NCBI GenBank assembly: GCA_037102815.1
Contig: BTPP01000008.1
Location: 2,542,001 to 2,606,000, forward strand
Length of the DNA stretch: 64,000 nucleotides
From: Neurospora intermedia
Taxonomy: Eukaryota > Ascomycota > Sordariomycetes > Sordariales > Sordariaceae
Direction of reading: 5' to 3'
Below, in pieces: positions 56,519 to 64,000 of the stretch; the first letter of the stretch is position 1; the number at the start of each line of letters is the position of its first letter. Under the pieces are notes generated by a model. The model searched no databases, was not told the DNA's origin, and saw only the letters and a list, made by a program, of their open reading frames with translations. The translations under genes were made by a program, and so were the position numbers.

Positions 56519-57723
56519 TCAGTCGTCCGTCAGATCAATCTCGACCTTTCCGTTTTCCAGGCGGCGCAGCTTGTAGCAGAGAAGAGAGGAAGTATGGTCA
56601 ATGGATCGTTCTCTCTTGACACCTCGGCGTTCCTCGTTTTCGGGTTTGATGCGCGGCTATGGAACAAAGTACGGTTAAATAATCGTCTGTATTGCTGCAC
56701 GAAACAGAAGACCTGCAGTTTATGGTGCAGATGCTTACCTGGTATTCCTCTTCGACGTGGACACCTTCGGCCTTCTCGACCGGGCGAGATACAATGCCTT
56801 CCTGCAAAAGACCCTCTACGGTATTGTACATTGTAAGCGGCTATTTTGACGACATAGGGCGATGGGCATGAGACTTACCCATGGTGCGGTAACGGAATTC
56901 GAAGACGGCGATGGGTCGGTTATGGGGATCGACATTCCTTGAAGTGGCTACTTGACCAGGACAATCCATGGGTTCAGACTCGAAACTAAATAAGGTAGGC
57001 TTTGGTAAGCTAGACCCTCAGCTGTTTGAAATCATGGGTCTTCCTTCTTACATGACCTTGCTGTCAACAGCTTTGCCCTTCAAGTCCTTCTCACCAACAG
57101 AGAGGATGGGCTTAGGACCGTCTCTGTCCCGAATAGCAGCGCGGCCTGTGTCGACCATGAGATAAAGATTGACAATAAGTGTGCCGTAGTGCTCGGCGTC
57201 CTTCGCCTGAGTACCGTTTCCTCTATGTCCTTCCCCTATATAAGATTGGAGGAAATTTAGCCTGGCGAACCTAACACGACAGTTATATATAATACATCCG
57301 TATGACCACATAATATGTGTACTTACGGACATCAAGGCTGCCGAAGCGAAAGTAGTGTCGTTTCCAGCCGATGGCTCGGTTACCAGTTTGGCAAAAGGCC
57401 CTCTTGTCTTCAGTACCAACTGACATTGGCTTGTACCTGGAACTGAAGCCATCCATGGAACAGTTCCAACGGATCTTCGGCTCTGTCTTGAAGTCGTGGA
57501 AATTTGTCGCGTCAAGGATGAAGGCAAAGGGCTTGCCTGGTTTGGCCTCGATGTATTTTAGCACGTAGGGAACTTTGTGGTCCGGTGTTTGCTGGAATGG
57601 ATAATATCTGATTTTTTTGGCGCGCGACTCAACCTCATCTGGATCGGCTTCGTATTCGTGCGCACGATGGCCGTCGACCTCGACGGCAACCTCAAGCCCT
57701 GGAAGGCAGGTGAGGATTGCCAT
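56519..57723 (-). CDS. DUF7918-type conserved fungal protein, copy B (300 aa)
   Basis: Five exons (57723-57327, 57235-57052, 56985-56879, 56815-56739, 56656-56519) join in frame to 300 aa. The N-terminus MAILTCLPGLEVAVEVDG followed by HEYEADPDEVE, and the inner motifs VLKYIEAKPGKPFAF and GLLQEGIVSRPV, match a family of fungal proteins of unknown function that I know as DUF7918. The last exon ends YKLRRLENGKVEIDLTDD, a SUMO-interaction-like acidic tail (VEIDLTDD). The gene lies in tandem with a paralogue at 59.4-60.7 kb on the same strand. Intron positions and phases agree between the copies and the third exon is 107 nt in both. No signal peptide is present. Function is unknown. Expression is not shown by sequence. 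Confidence 0.8.
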
Positions 57724-59396
57724 ATTCGGTTAGATGTTCTTTATGAGCTGTTGGGTGTTCCCAGACCGATTACAGCCATGCGTTTGTCTTCATGCGCAGG
57801 CAATGATGCTGGTCAGTTGGTGGTGTGGAGAAGGAAAGTCACCAGCAAGACAACTTAACGTAGAGGTAGCGATACCCAGGAATTCCCGGTTGAAAAATGC
57901 GGGGTATCCAGTCTTGTAGAGGTAAGGAAGTGAATGGAGCCCTCGAGCAGTGGATGGCGCCGGTGGGGAGCGGCTTCACATCGATGTTGTAGGCGCAGAA
58001 AAGGGAAGACGCGACTGGAAGGAACGACGGGACCAGAAAGTCTGGCACGAAAGCATGAAAGATCGGTTCTGAAGTTACCGTATTGTCTCGGGGCACTGGG
58101 TTAAGTACCAACCCTCCAGCGCCGTTGAGACAGGACCTTGGAAGAATCGAATGCACAATCCTCGGGGCTCTCAAGATTTGCCCCCAACTAATTTCCCAGG
58201 CATAAAGAGCACATATTCGTGCAGTGTGCTTACAGATTATGCTTGCTTTCCAGGAACCCTAAATCCCAGTGCTCCGAGACTGCACCGTAGCTCTTGCTGT
58301 CGAATATCCAAGGTATGTAGGAATATTTCCATCGTGCATTAAAGAGATGCAGAAATATTCCTGCATTGCATATTTCGATCCACAAACGTGCATATAAGAA
58401 TATCCTCTTCCAGTTTAGCTTTTCTCTCTTTCTTCTTCCTCTTAAAAATCAATTCAAGCATTTCTCATTTTTATTGTTCCAACGTCACGTAATACTGCAC
58501 GCTCAGAATAATCTGACACTTGCGCCATTTCGCGGACTCGAAATCCATCATGCACCTGAACTCAAAGCGGAAAGAACTTCCAAGAATACAGGGGAAAGCT
58601 GACTTCCACTGTTTGTGGTGTTTGTTGATGATGACTGAGAAAAAGCAATGGTTCGTTTACCATGGGACCCAAGACTCAAGTGATTTCGATGCTTCCAGAA
58701 TTCTCATCGATCAAACAAATTAACAGTGGGTTGCGTGGCCTCAGAAGAGTAGACTAGGTACTTCTTAGGTGTAAACAAAAAAAAAGTGAAAAAAAATCCA
58801 ATGCGATCTTTTGTACAACCGCATCACTGTCTTGGTAAACATACTGTGGTAGCGTGGATCAAGGCCTGGCTGAGAAGAACATACATGTACCTCTAGAGAC
58901 TGTGTCCGGGTTATCTTGATGTTAAACATTGTCAAGATCACAGAGGTGCTGAGGTATCGTGGCTATACATCCGGGCCGGTTTCTCCGAGATCAAGAAATG
59001 ATGGTACGTAGATGTCCGTGGTTGCTGTTATTGTGTTATTGCTGGCCAGCATCCGTCATGTTGTTGATGCGCTGCGAGAAGATGCCGAAGACCACTTGGG
59101 TTCCAATCGGCGGAGTTGTGATGCAACGGGCAACGAGGTAAGGAAGTTTATAAAGTGGCTTGGGTGTAAAGTGGGCATTGACCATTGATTTCTTTTGCCT
59201 ACATCTATCAAGCACAGTGTCATACTATACTGGTCCTTCCTAGCCTTGCGGGTACTTCTAGGCTCGTCTGTATGGACAGTTTCACATCGTCATCAAAAGA
59301 CAGGTATTCCCGGTGCTGTGTGCGATTAGGTACCTCACTTCTTCAAGTACTCTTTGACAACGACCGGGTACCAAAGATACTTGTGAGTACCTTCTA
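57724..59396. other. Spacer between the DUF7918-type paralogues
   Basis: About 1.7 kb including the promoter of copy B. It is locally AT-rich around 58360-58500 and has A-runs at 58779-58797 and a CCTCTAG motif at 58889. Short frames have no domain. Confidence 0.5.
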
Positions 59397-60658
59397 TCAA
59401 TCGTCCGTCAGGTCAATCTCGACCTTTCCGTCCTCCAAGCGGCGTAGCTTGTAGCAGACCGGAAGATGGGTTGAGTCTACGAGTTCTCTTTTGATACCGC
59501 GTTTGATCCCCGGCTCCGGTTTGATACCGTGTGTGTTCTCTGGGTCCGGTTTGACATCGGCAAGGGGCTCATGGGCGATCTGAAGCGGTCAGTACTCTGT
59601 TAATACCGGCAAACTTGGCTACTAGAGTTGGAGTGGCTCACCTGGTGCGCATCTTCCAGATCAATGCCTTTGTCGTCCTCATTCTTGACAGGGCGCGGAA
59701 CGATGCCCTCGGACATAAGGCCCTCTATGATGGGGGGATAAGCAAAGGACCGACCTGTGGGATGTAACATGAATAAACAACATAGTAGAGTTGACATACC
59801 CATTGTTCGGTATCTGAACTCGAAGACTGCAAAAGGTCGTTTGTCTGACTCCACGGTTTGCAGGACAAGAGATGGGCGGGACCCAAGTATGGATTTTGAG
59901 TTGAAACTAGATCCCCAAATGTAAGCCCTGTTCGCCGCCTGAATTTGCTGATGCGCAAAGAAAGGTACTTACTGGACCTTGCTATCCACTGATTTCCCCT
60001 TCAATGCCGTTTCGGAGACAGACTGAACAGGAGCGGGGTCATCAAAAGCTTTCAGTATTGATGTTCGACCTAAATCAATGGCATGCCATAACTTGACTGA
60101 AAGTGTGCCATAGTCCTTTGTCCGATCTCCTTGTGTCTCAGCTGCTCCTTCCACTGTAACAAATGAGAGTCAGTTCGGTAAAGACTGACAATAACTTGAT
60201 GTAATGCGATCTCGCGCGGGGTAGTGACTGAAATTGTTAATCTTACCTAGCTCGAGCGTGGAAAATTGGAACTCGTGGCGTTGCCAGCCCGACTCATTGT
60301 TACCAGACATGTAAGAATCTCTCGTTGTCTTAGTGCCGCCGGGAAGCGCGTAGTAGGGAGTAGCAATCCCGTCCAGGACACATTTGTATTTAACCAGGTG
60401 TCTCTTGCCATCAGGACTTGGGATAGAGAAGTTGGTTGAGTCGAGGTTAAATACAAAAGGCTTTCCAGGCTTGGATTCAATGTATTTCATGGTATAGGGA
60501 GATCCTGATCCTTGAATGGGCACCTGCGGGATTGAGTAGAGGCTGGTCTCTCTGGCGCGCGCCTCAACCTCGTCTGCGGGGGCATCGTACTCTTGCGCGC
60601 GCTGACCATCAACTTCGACGGTAACCTCGAGCCCCGGGTAGCCGGTGAGGATTACCAT
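59397..60658 (-). CDS. DUF7918-type conserved fungal protein, copy A (331 aa)
   Basis: Five exons (60658-60247, 60153-59973, 59906-59800, 59754-59642, 59579-59397) join in frame to 331 aa. It is clearly a paralogue of the gene at 56.5-57.7 kb: MVILTGYPGLEVTVEVDGQ, MKYIESKPGKPFVFNLDSTNF, ALKGKSVDSKV, FAVFEFRYRTMG, LMSEGIVPRPV and the end YKLRRLEDGKVEIDLTDD align along the whole length. The frame stays open 53 codons upstream to 60817, but both copies align only from the MxILTxxPGLEV start, so 60658 is preferred. Copy A carries a longer last exon with repeated GIK segments (HGIKPEPGIKRGIKREL); IKxE contexts resemble sumoylation sites. No membrane or signal segment. Biochemical role is unknown. 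Confidence 0.82.
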
Positions 60659-61115
60659 CTTGGTTGGAGCCGTGTTGGTGTTTGCTGTTCTCAATGAATG
60701 ATACGGTAGTTCGTGATGGATGCTCCTGTATAGATGTCGGGAAGGGGATGGTGAATGAGAGAAGACACGACAAACGAGGCGGGGCTCCAGAAAATTTAAG
60801 GGCACCGGTCCTGCCATCGGACCAGTCCATGATGCGTCCGGGTCCGGTCTCGATCAGATCCCATACACACAAATGGAAGGCGCAACTGGAAGGAGCAACG
60901 GGCCTGGTCACGGCAGGCTCGCAAACCACGTGGGCCAAGTTTCAGTTCCATTGTAAGGCATCCGAAGCCAGAGCGCACCTGCACAAAAGTAAGTGGAAAA
61001 AAACACAAACTTCCATCTCTTAATTGTCTGTTCTGCTTGGTCTACGATGATCACGCAACAGAAACTTAAGATGTGAATGGGGATCAAAATAGGTAAAATT
61101 GAATGGGACGCCCCA
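60659..61115. other. Convergent-side intergenic region
   Basis: About 450 bp between the start of copy A and the stop of the Rtc1-like gene. It carries the promoter and leader of copy A; nothing else seen. Confidence 0.5.
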
Positions 61116-64000
61116 TCATTGCCGTGATACTGAACCGCCCGCACCACCGCCACCACCTCCACCACCACCACCACCGACCCCATCCACCGCCGTTACGAAC
61201 TTGACGCTCTTCCTCCTTTCTTTATCTCTCTCTCCTCGGCCCCCTCCCTCTGCTTTAATTCCCTCCCCACCATGTCCAGTAAGACCACCACTCATCCAGG
61301 CCCCGATCCTCCCTGGACTAGAGCTCAGTATCCCCGTCACACTATGACTCTGAGATCCCGACCCTGAGCCATGTAAAGTCTGTGAATGCGAGTGATGAGC
61401 CTGTATCCCACCTCCCGGTCCAATCCCAAATGCCAGTCCCGTCTCTCTGACGCTTTCTACTGCTCTGCTTTGTACCACGGGAGGGACGTCGTCGCCACTG
61501 CTGCCAAGTAATCTGCCACCTGACTCGCTGGCTGTTCCAGTAGAAGCGAGAGCAGAAATAGCTGGAGGTCCGAGGTCGACGTATCCTCGATCGGCGGCCG
61601 AGCCAAGGAGGGAGCTGTCGCCCTGGCCGGCGAGGCTGGAAAGGCCGGAGTACACGGGTGTCTTGTTACCGCCCGAGAACACCGGTGTCTTGATACCACC
61701 GCCCGAGAACACCGGTGTCTTGTTCCCTGCCGAACGGCTATAACTGCTAGGAGCGGAAGCCTCTCGCTCTCTCTCACGCGCTGTCCCCGCCCGGCTCGGA
61801 ACTTCGGTCATCATCTCGCCCATTCTGGAGGCCATACCGTGTCCATGTCCCGTATCGGTTCCGGTACCTCGCGTCGTCCCCCAAGGCAGTCTCATCGGGC
61901 CAGGCAGACAGACATGCCCGCACCCATCTAACGGACAGAATCCGCCGCTTGAGGCCAGTTCGGCAGCTGGGTCGTCGTTATCAACTGGTCCATCAATGTA
62001 CATGGCCGAGTCCCGCTCAGCTTCAAAAGCTGCATGCCAAGCCTGCATACAGGAAGAGTGGCCCCCGTGCCCACAGCCGGGGCAGAGCCACCAGGTTGCG
62101 ATGGGCTGGTAGTCATCTTCCCCTTCCCGATCAGGCTGGAGGGAGGAGATGGTTGATTCTGAGGAAGACGGGATAAAGGGAGACGAGTCGCGATGACCGC
62201 AGAGCGCGCATGGGGCCGCAGCAGCTTTACACCGCTTACACGTCCATACTGAATCCGTCGACGCCTCGCTGCGATCCAATTCCCTCGCTTTGTTACACGA
62301 GCTGCAAAAGAATCCGACTGACACGCCGTTTTGCGCCGGAGTCAAGATGGCTGGGTAATTAATCCCCCAGTCTTTCAGCGCATTCTTCTCCTGACCACCG
62401 GGCATGGGCTCGGCGGCCGCGGCGGGCCAACCTTGCATGCATAATTTCCTGAGAAGAGCCGCCTCGACAAAGAGTTTGAGGTTCATGAGGCGGGAGTGAT
62501 GCTGCCGAAGGATGGCTGCTGCTTGGTAACTGTCGATGACTTCGTCGGATACCAAAGGCTTGAGGAGGAGGACAATGGCCGAAGCGTTCAAGGCGGAGGA
62601 CTTGGCTTCGAAGGCCAGAGTCCGGGATATCAGAGAGTAAGGGTTCAGTGGGGGTGTAGTACTGGAGAAGGAGGAAGCGTGGTTGTGAAGAGGGTAAGGA
62701 TACGCAGGATCGGAAGGCCAGGGTAGGTAATCGGTTTCGATTATGTGGGTGGGTTCTGGTTCCGGTTCTTCGGGAAGAGTCGGGGGTTCGTCGGTGATGA
62801 CGACGGGTGGTGCGGCATGCAAAGTGTCATTTTCGTTTTGGGAGGGAAAGCTATCGTCGGTAGTGGATTGGGTAATGGCATGGTGCTCGTCAGTATAGGC
62901 CGTCATTCCCGTCGTTTCAGTCTCGGTACGGTTGAGCTGCGGGGGCACGACGAAGCGGGGGCGACCGAAGCTGCCCATTTGGAGATCGGACGCTTGTTCG
63001 GAACCGTCGCTGCCTCGGGGGTAGCGGATCTCGGCAAGGGCAGAGCCACGGATGGGCAGGCCGCCGCTGGACTCGACAGAGCTGGCAATGGCGGTTCCTG
63101 TTGTTCCGCAGCCGCGGCGACTACCGGCAGAAACGGAGAGGGCATGCCCGAAGCTGTCATCGGAATCATGGCGCAAAACGGATTTTCTCGGGTCTTCGTG
63201 ACATTTGCGAGGTACGTCGATGGCATTGCCGAGGATTGCTTCGGTGTCGTAGAAATCGTATCCTTCTGTGCTGGCTTGGGTCTGTTCGCTATTGAAGGAG
63301 ACGACGGACAAGGGGACAGAGTCGAGACGGCTACGTTTCTGTGGACCGCGAGGTTGGAGCGCAGGGCCGAGTGCGAAACTGCCAGGCTCCAGAACTGGCG
63401 CCAGCTTCTCGGACTCGGTAACAGGCCGGGCAAGGGGCGTCGGTTGGTTCGAGGTACTCTCCAGCTCTTCTGACAGCAACGACCTGGGATTTGCCTTTCG
63501 CGGTGTATCTGCCCCATCGGTCTGGACTGACATCTGGAAAGGAGGACCCAGCGCGCGTAGCTGGGCCTCCGTCTTCCTCTTCTCGTAGTGATCTAGTCGA
63601 CGTTCCAAGTGGTACTGCCCTCGCCTTCGCAAAATCAGGTCTACCCAGTAAGCGAGAATGCGCCATGACTGGGCAAGCCGGTACTGATTGACACTATCGG
63701 CTGCTTTGGCATAGTGATCGAGGATAGTCCTGACTCGGTCGGGCAGTGGCCTGCCTCCTTCGACGTGTGGCAGCTCCTGGTACAAGACCTCCAAGTAGTT
63801 GATAGTAAGGTATTCGTACACATCGACTGTTGCAGCAGCAGGCAAATGTCCAATGGCCATGGCTTGTTGGGGCTTGTAGGTGCCGGTGACCTTGATGGTC
63901 TGTTCCAACGACAAGACCTCTTCCGAACCGGTCGGGGGTGTGGTGCTCAGGTTGGCTGACCTCGTGCTTGGACGCCGCTTCCGCTGTCGCTTGGGGCCCA
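61116..64000 (-). CDS. RTC1: Rtc1/WDR24-like GATOR2 (SEACAT) subunit, C-terminal part, runs off window
   Basis: The frame is open from the right edge (64000) to a stop at 61116, over 950 codons, with no start inside the window, so the N-terminal beta-propeller should lie beyond it. The visible part has LDHYAKAADSVNQYRLAQSWRIL, which fits the Rtc1/WDR24 pattern of a helix block after the propeller. It then has a helical stretch ASAIVLLLKPLVSDEVIDSY followed by LKLFVEAALLRKLC, and a C-terminal zinc module: FFCSSCNKARE, WTCKRCKAAAAPCALCGH, WWLCPGCGHGGHSSCMQAWH and FCPLDGCGHVC. This matches the RING-like end of WDR24. The complex senses amino acids and activates TORC1 at the vacuole or lysosome. 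Long disordered inserts and a final Gly run (encoded by the 61136-61180 CCACCG-type repeat) follow the module, whereas WDR24 usually ends near it. Confidence 0.78.
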   Translation of the reverse strand, partial: GPKRQRKRRPSTRSANLSTTPPTGSEEVLSLEQTIKVTGTYKPQQAMAIGHLPAAATVDVYEYLTINYLEVLYQELPHVEGGRPLPDRVRTILDHYAKAADSVNQYRLAQSWRILAYWVDLILRRRGQYHLERRLDHYEKRKTEAQLRALGPPFQMSVQTDGADTPRKANPRSLLSEELESTSNQPTPLARPVTESEKLAPVLEPGSFALGPALQPRGPQKRSRLDSVPLSVVSFNSEQTQASTEGYDFYDTEAILGNAIDVPRKCHEDPRKSVLRHDSDDSFGHALSVSAGSRRGCGTTGTAIASSVESSGGLPIRGSALAEIRYPRGSDGSEQASDLQMGSFGRPRFVVPPQLNRTETETTGMTAYTDEHHAITQSTTDDSFPSQNENDTLHAAPPVVITDEPPTLPEEPEPEPTHIIETDYLPWPSDPAYPYPLHNHASSFSSTTPPLNPYSLISRTLAFEAKSSALNASAIVLLLKPLVSDEVIDSYQAAAILRQHHSRLMNLKLFVEAALLRKLCMQGWPAAAAEPMPGGQEKNALKDWGINYPAILTPAQNGVSVGFFCSSCNKARELDRSEASTDSVWTCKRCKAAAAPCALCGHRDSSPFIPSSSESTISSLQPDREGEDDYQPIATWWLCPGCGHGGHSSCMQAWHAAFEAERDSAMYIDGPVDNDDPAAELASSGGFCPLDGCGHVCLPGPMRLPWGTTRGTGTDTGHGHGMASRMGEMMTEVPSRAGTAREREREASAPSSYSRSAGNKTPVFSGGGIKTPVFSGGNKTPVYSGLSSLAGQGDSSLLGSAADRGYVDLGPPAISALASTGTASESGGRLLGSSGDDVPPVVQSRAVESVRETGLAFGIGPGGGIQAHHSHSQTLHGSGSGSQSHSVTGILSSSPGRIGAWMSGGLTGHGGEGIKAEGGGRGERDKERRKSVKFVTAVDGVGGGGGGGGGGGAGGSVSRQ
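61136..61180. repeat. CCACCG/CCACCA trinucleotide repeat
   Basis: A run of CCN triplets encodes, on the minus strand, the GGGGGGGGGGG tail of the Rtc1-like protein. Likely length-variable. Confidence 0.85.
61648..61731. repeat. Tandem repeat encoding KTPVFSGG units in the Rtc1-like protein
   Basis: Three imperfect units on the minus strand encode NKTPVFSGGG, IKTPVFSGG and NKTPVYSG. The unit length keeps the reading frame. They lie in the disordered tail after the zinc module. Confidence 0.8.

Noticed and set aside
1-64000. CRISPR arrays, bacterial operons, attachment sites
   Set aside because: The window is eukaryotic nuclear DNA; none of the repeats has spacer-repeat architecture.

Overview
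This window is nuclear DNA of a filamentous ascomycete, almost certainly of the Neurospora/Sordaria group. Coding regions are compact and cut by short introns of about 55-190 nt with GTAAGT-type donors. Gaps between genes are long and rich in TAGGTAGGTA and CCTAGAGGTA motifs. The photolyase is nearly identical to the Neurospora crassa PHR sequence as I remember it, but with several substitutions, so a sister species of N. crassa is the best guess. I see no transposon, viral element, tRNA or rRNA gene.

Layout. 0.5-2.8 kb (-): a 766-aa low-complexity fungal protein with one conserved Trp-rich block. 6.4-8.3 kb (+): an RTG2-like Ppx/GppA-fold regulator. 8.6-10.65 kb (-): a Zn2Cys6 transcription factor. 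10.65-16.36 kb: a 5.7-kb stretch with no recognisable gene. 16.4-18.7 kb (-): a secreted tyrosinase. 20.3-24.1 kb (-): RNA polymerase I second-largest subunit. 28.0-28.8 kb (+): Arl8-type GTPase. 31.9-32.6 kb (-): ribosomal protein S16 with a 15-nt micro-exon. 34.6-35.2 kb (+): an RCR-family membrane protein. 36.8-38.9 kb: two unassigned small proteins. 39.2-40.8 kb (-): a seven-helix rhodopsin-fold fungal membrane protein. 42.5-44.0 kb (+): an intronless family-1 glycosyltransferase, convergent with a Nudix hydrolase at 44.0-45.5 kb (-). 46.2-48.2 kb (-): CPD photolyase. 49.3-49.6 kb (-): ribosomal protein S21, divergent from SLX4 at 50.2-53.2 kb (+). 53.7-55.6 kb (+): a secreted repeat protein and a small repeat ORF. 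56.5-60.7 kb (-): a tandem pair of paralogous five-exon DUF7918-type genes. 61.1-64.0 kb (-): the C-terminal part of an Rtc1/WDR24 GATOR2 (SEACAT) subunit that runs off the right edge.

The genes do not form a pathway. Most are housekeeping genes: rRNA synthesis, ribosome, vesicle or lysosome traffic, TORC1 signalling, retrograde signalling, DNA repair. The accessory-looking parts are the secreted repeat protein and its neighbour, the DUF7918 pair, the glycosyltransferase and the tyrosinase. I found no convincing new multi-gene system. The best leads are the repeat-containing secreted protein with an optional intron, the duplicated DUF7918 genes, a possible mitochondrial N-terminal extension and light-response cluster at the photolyase gene, and a dispersed intergenic CCTAGAGGTA motif. 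Exon boundaries below were read by eye from splice signals and reading-frame continuity.
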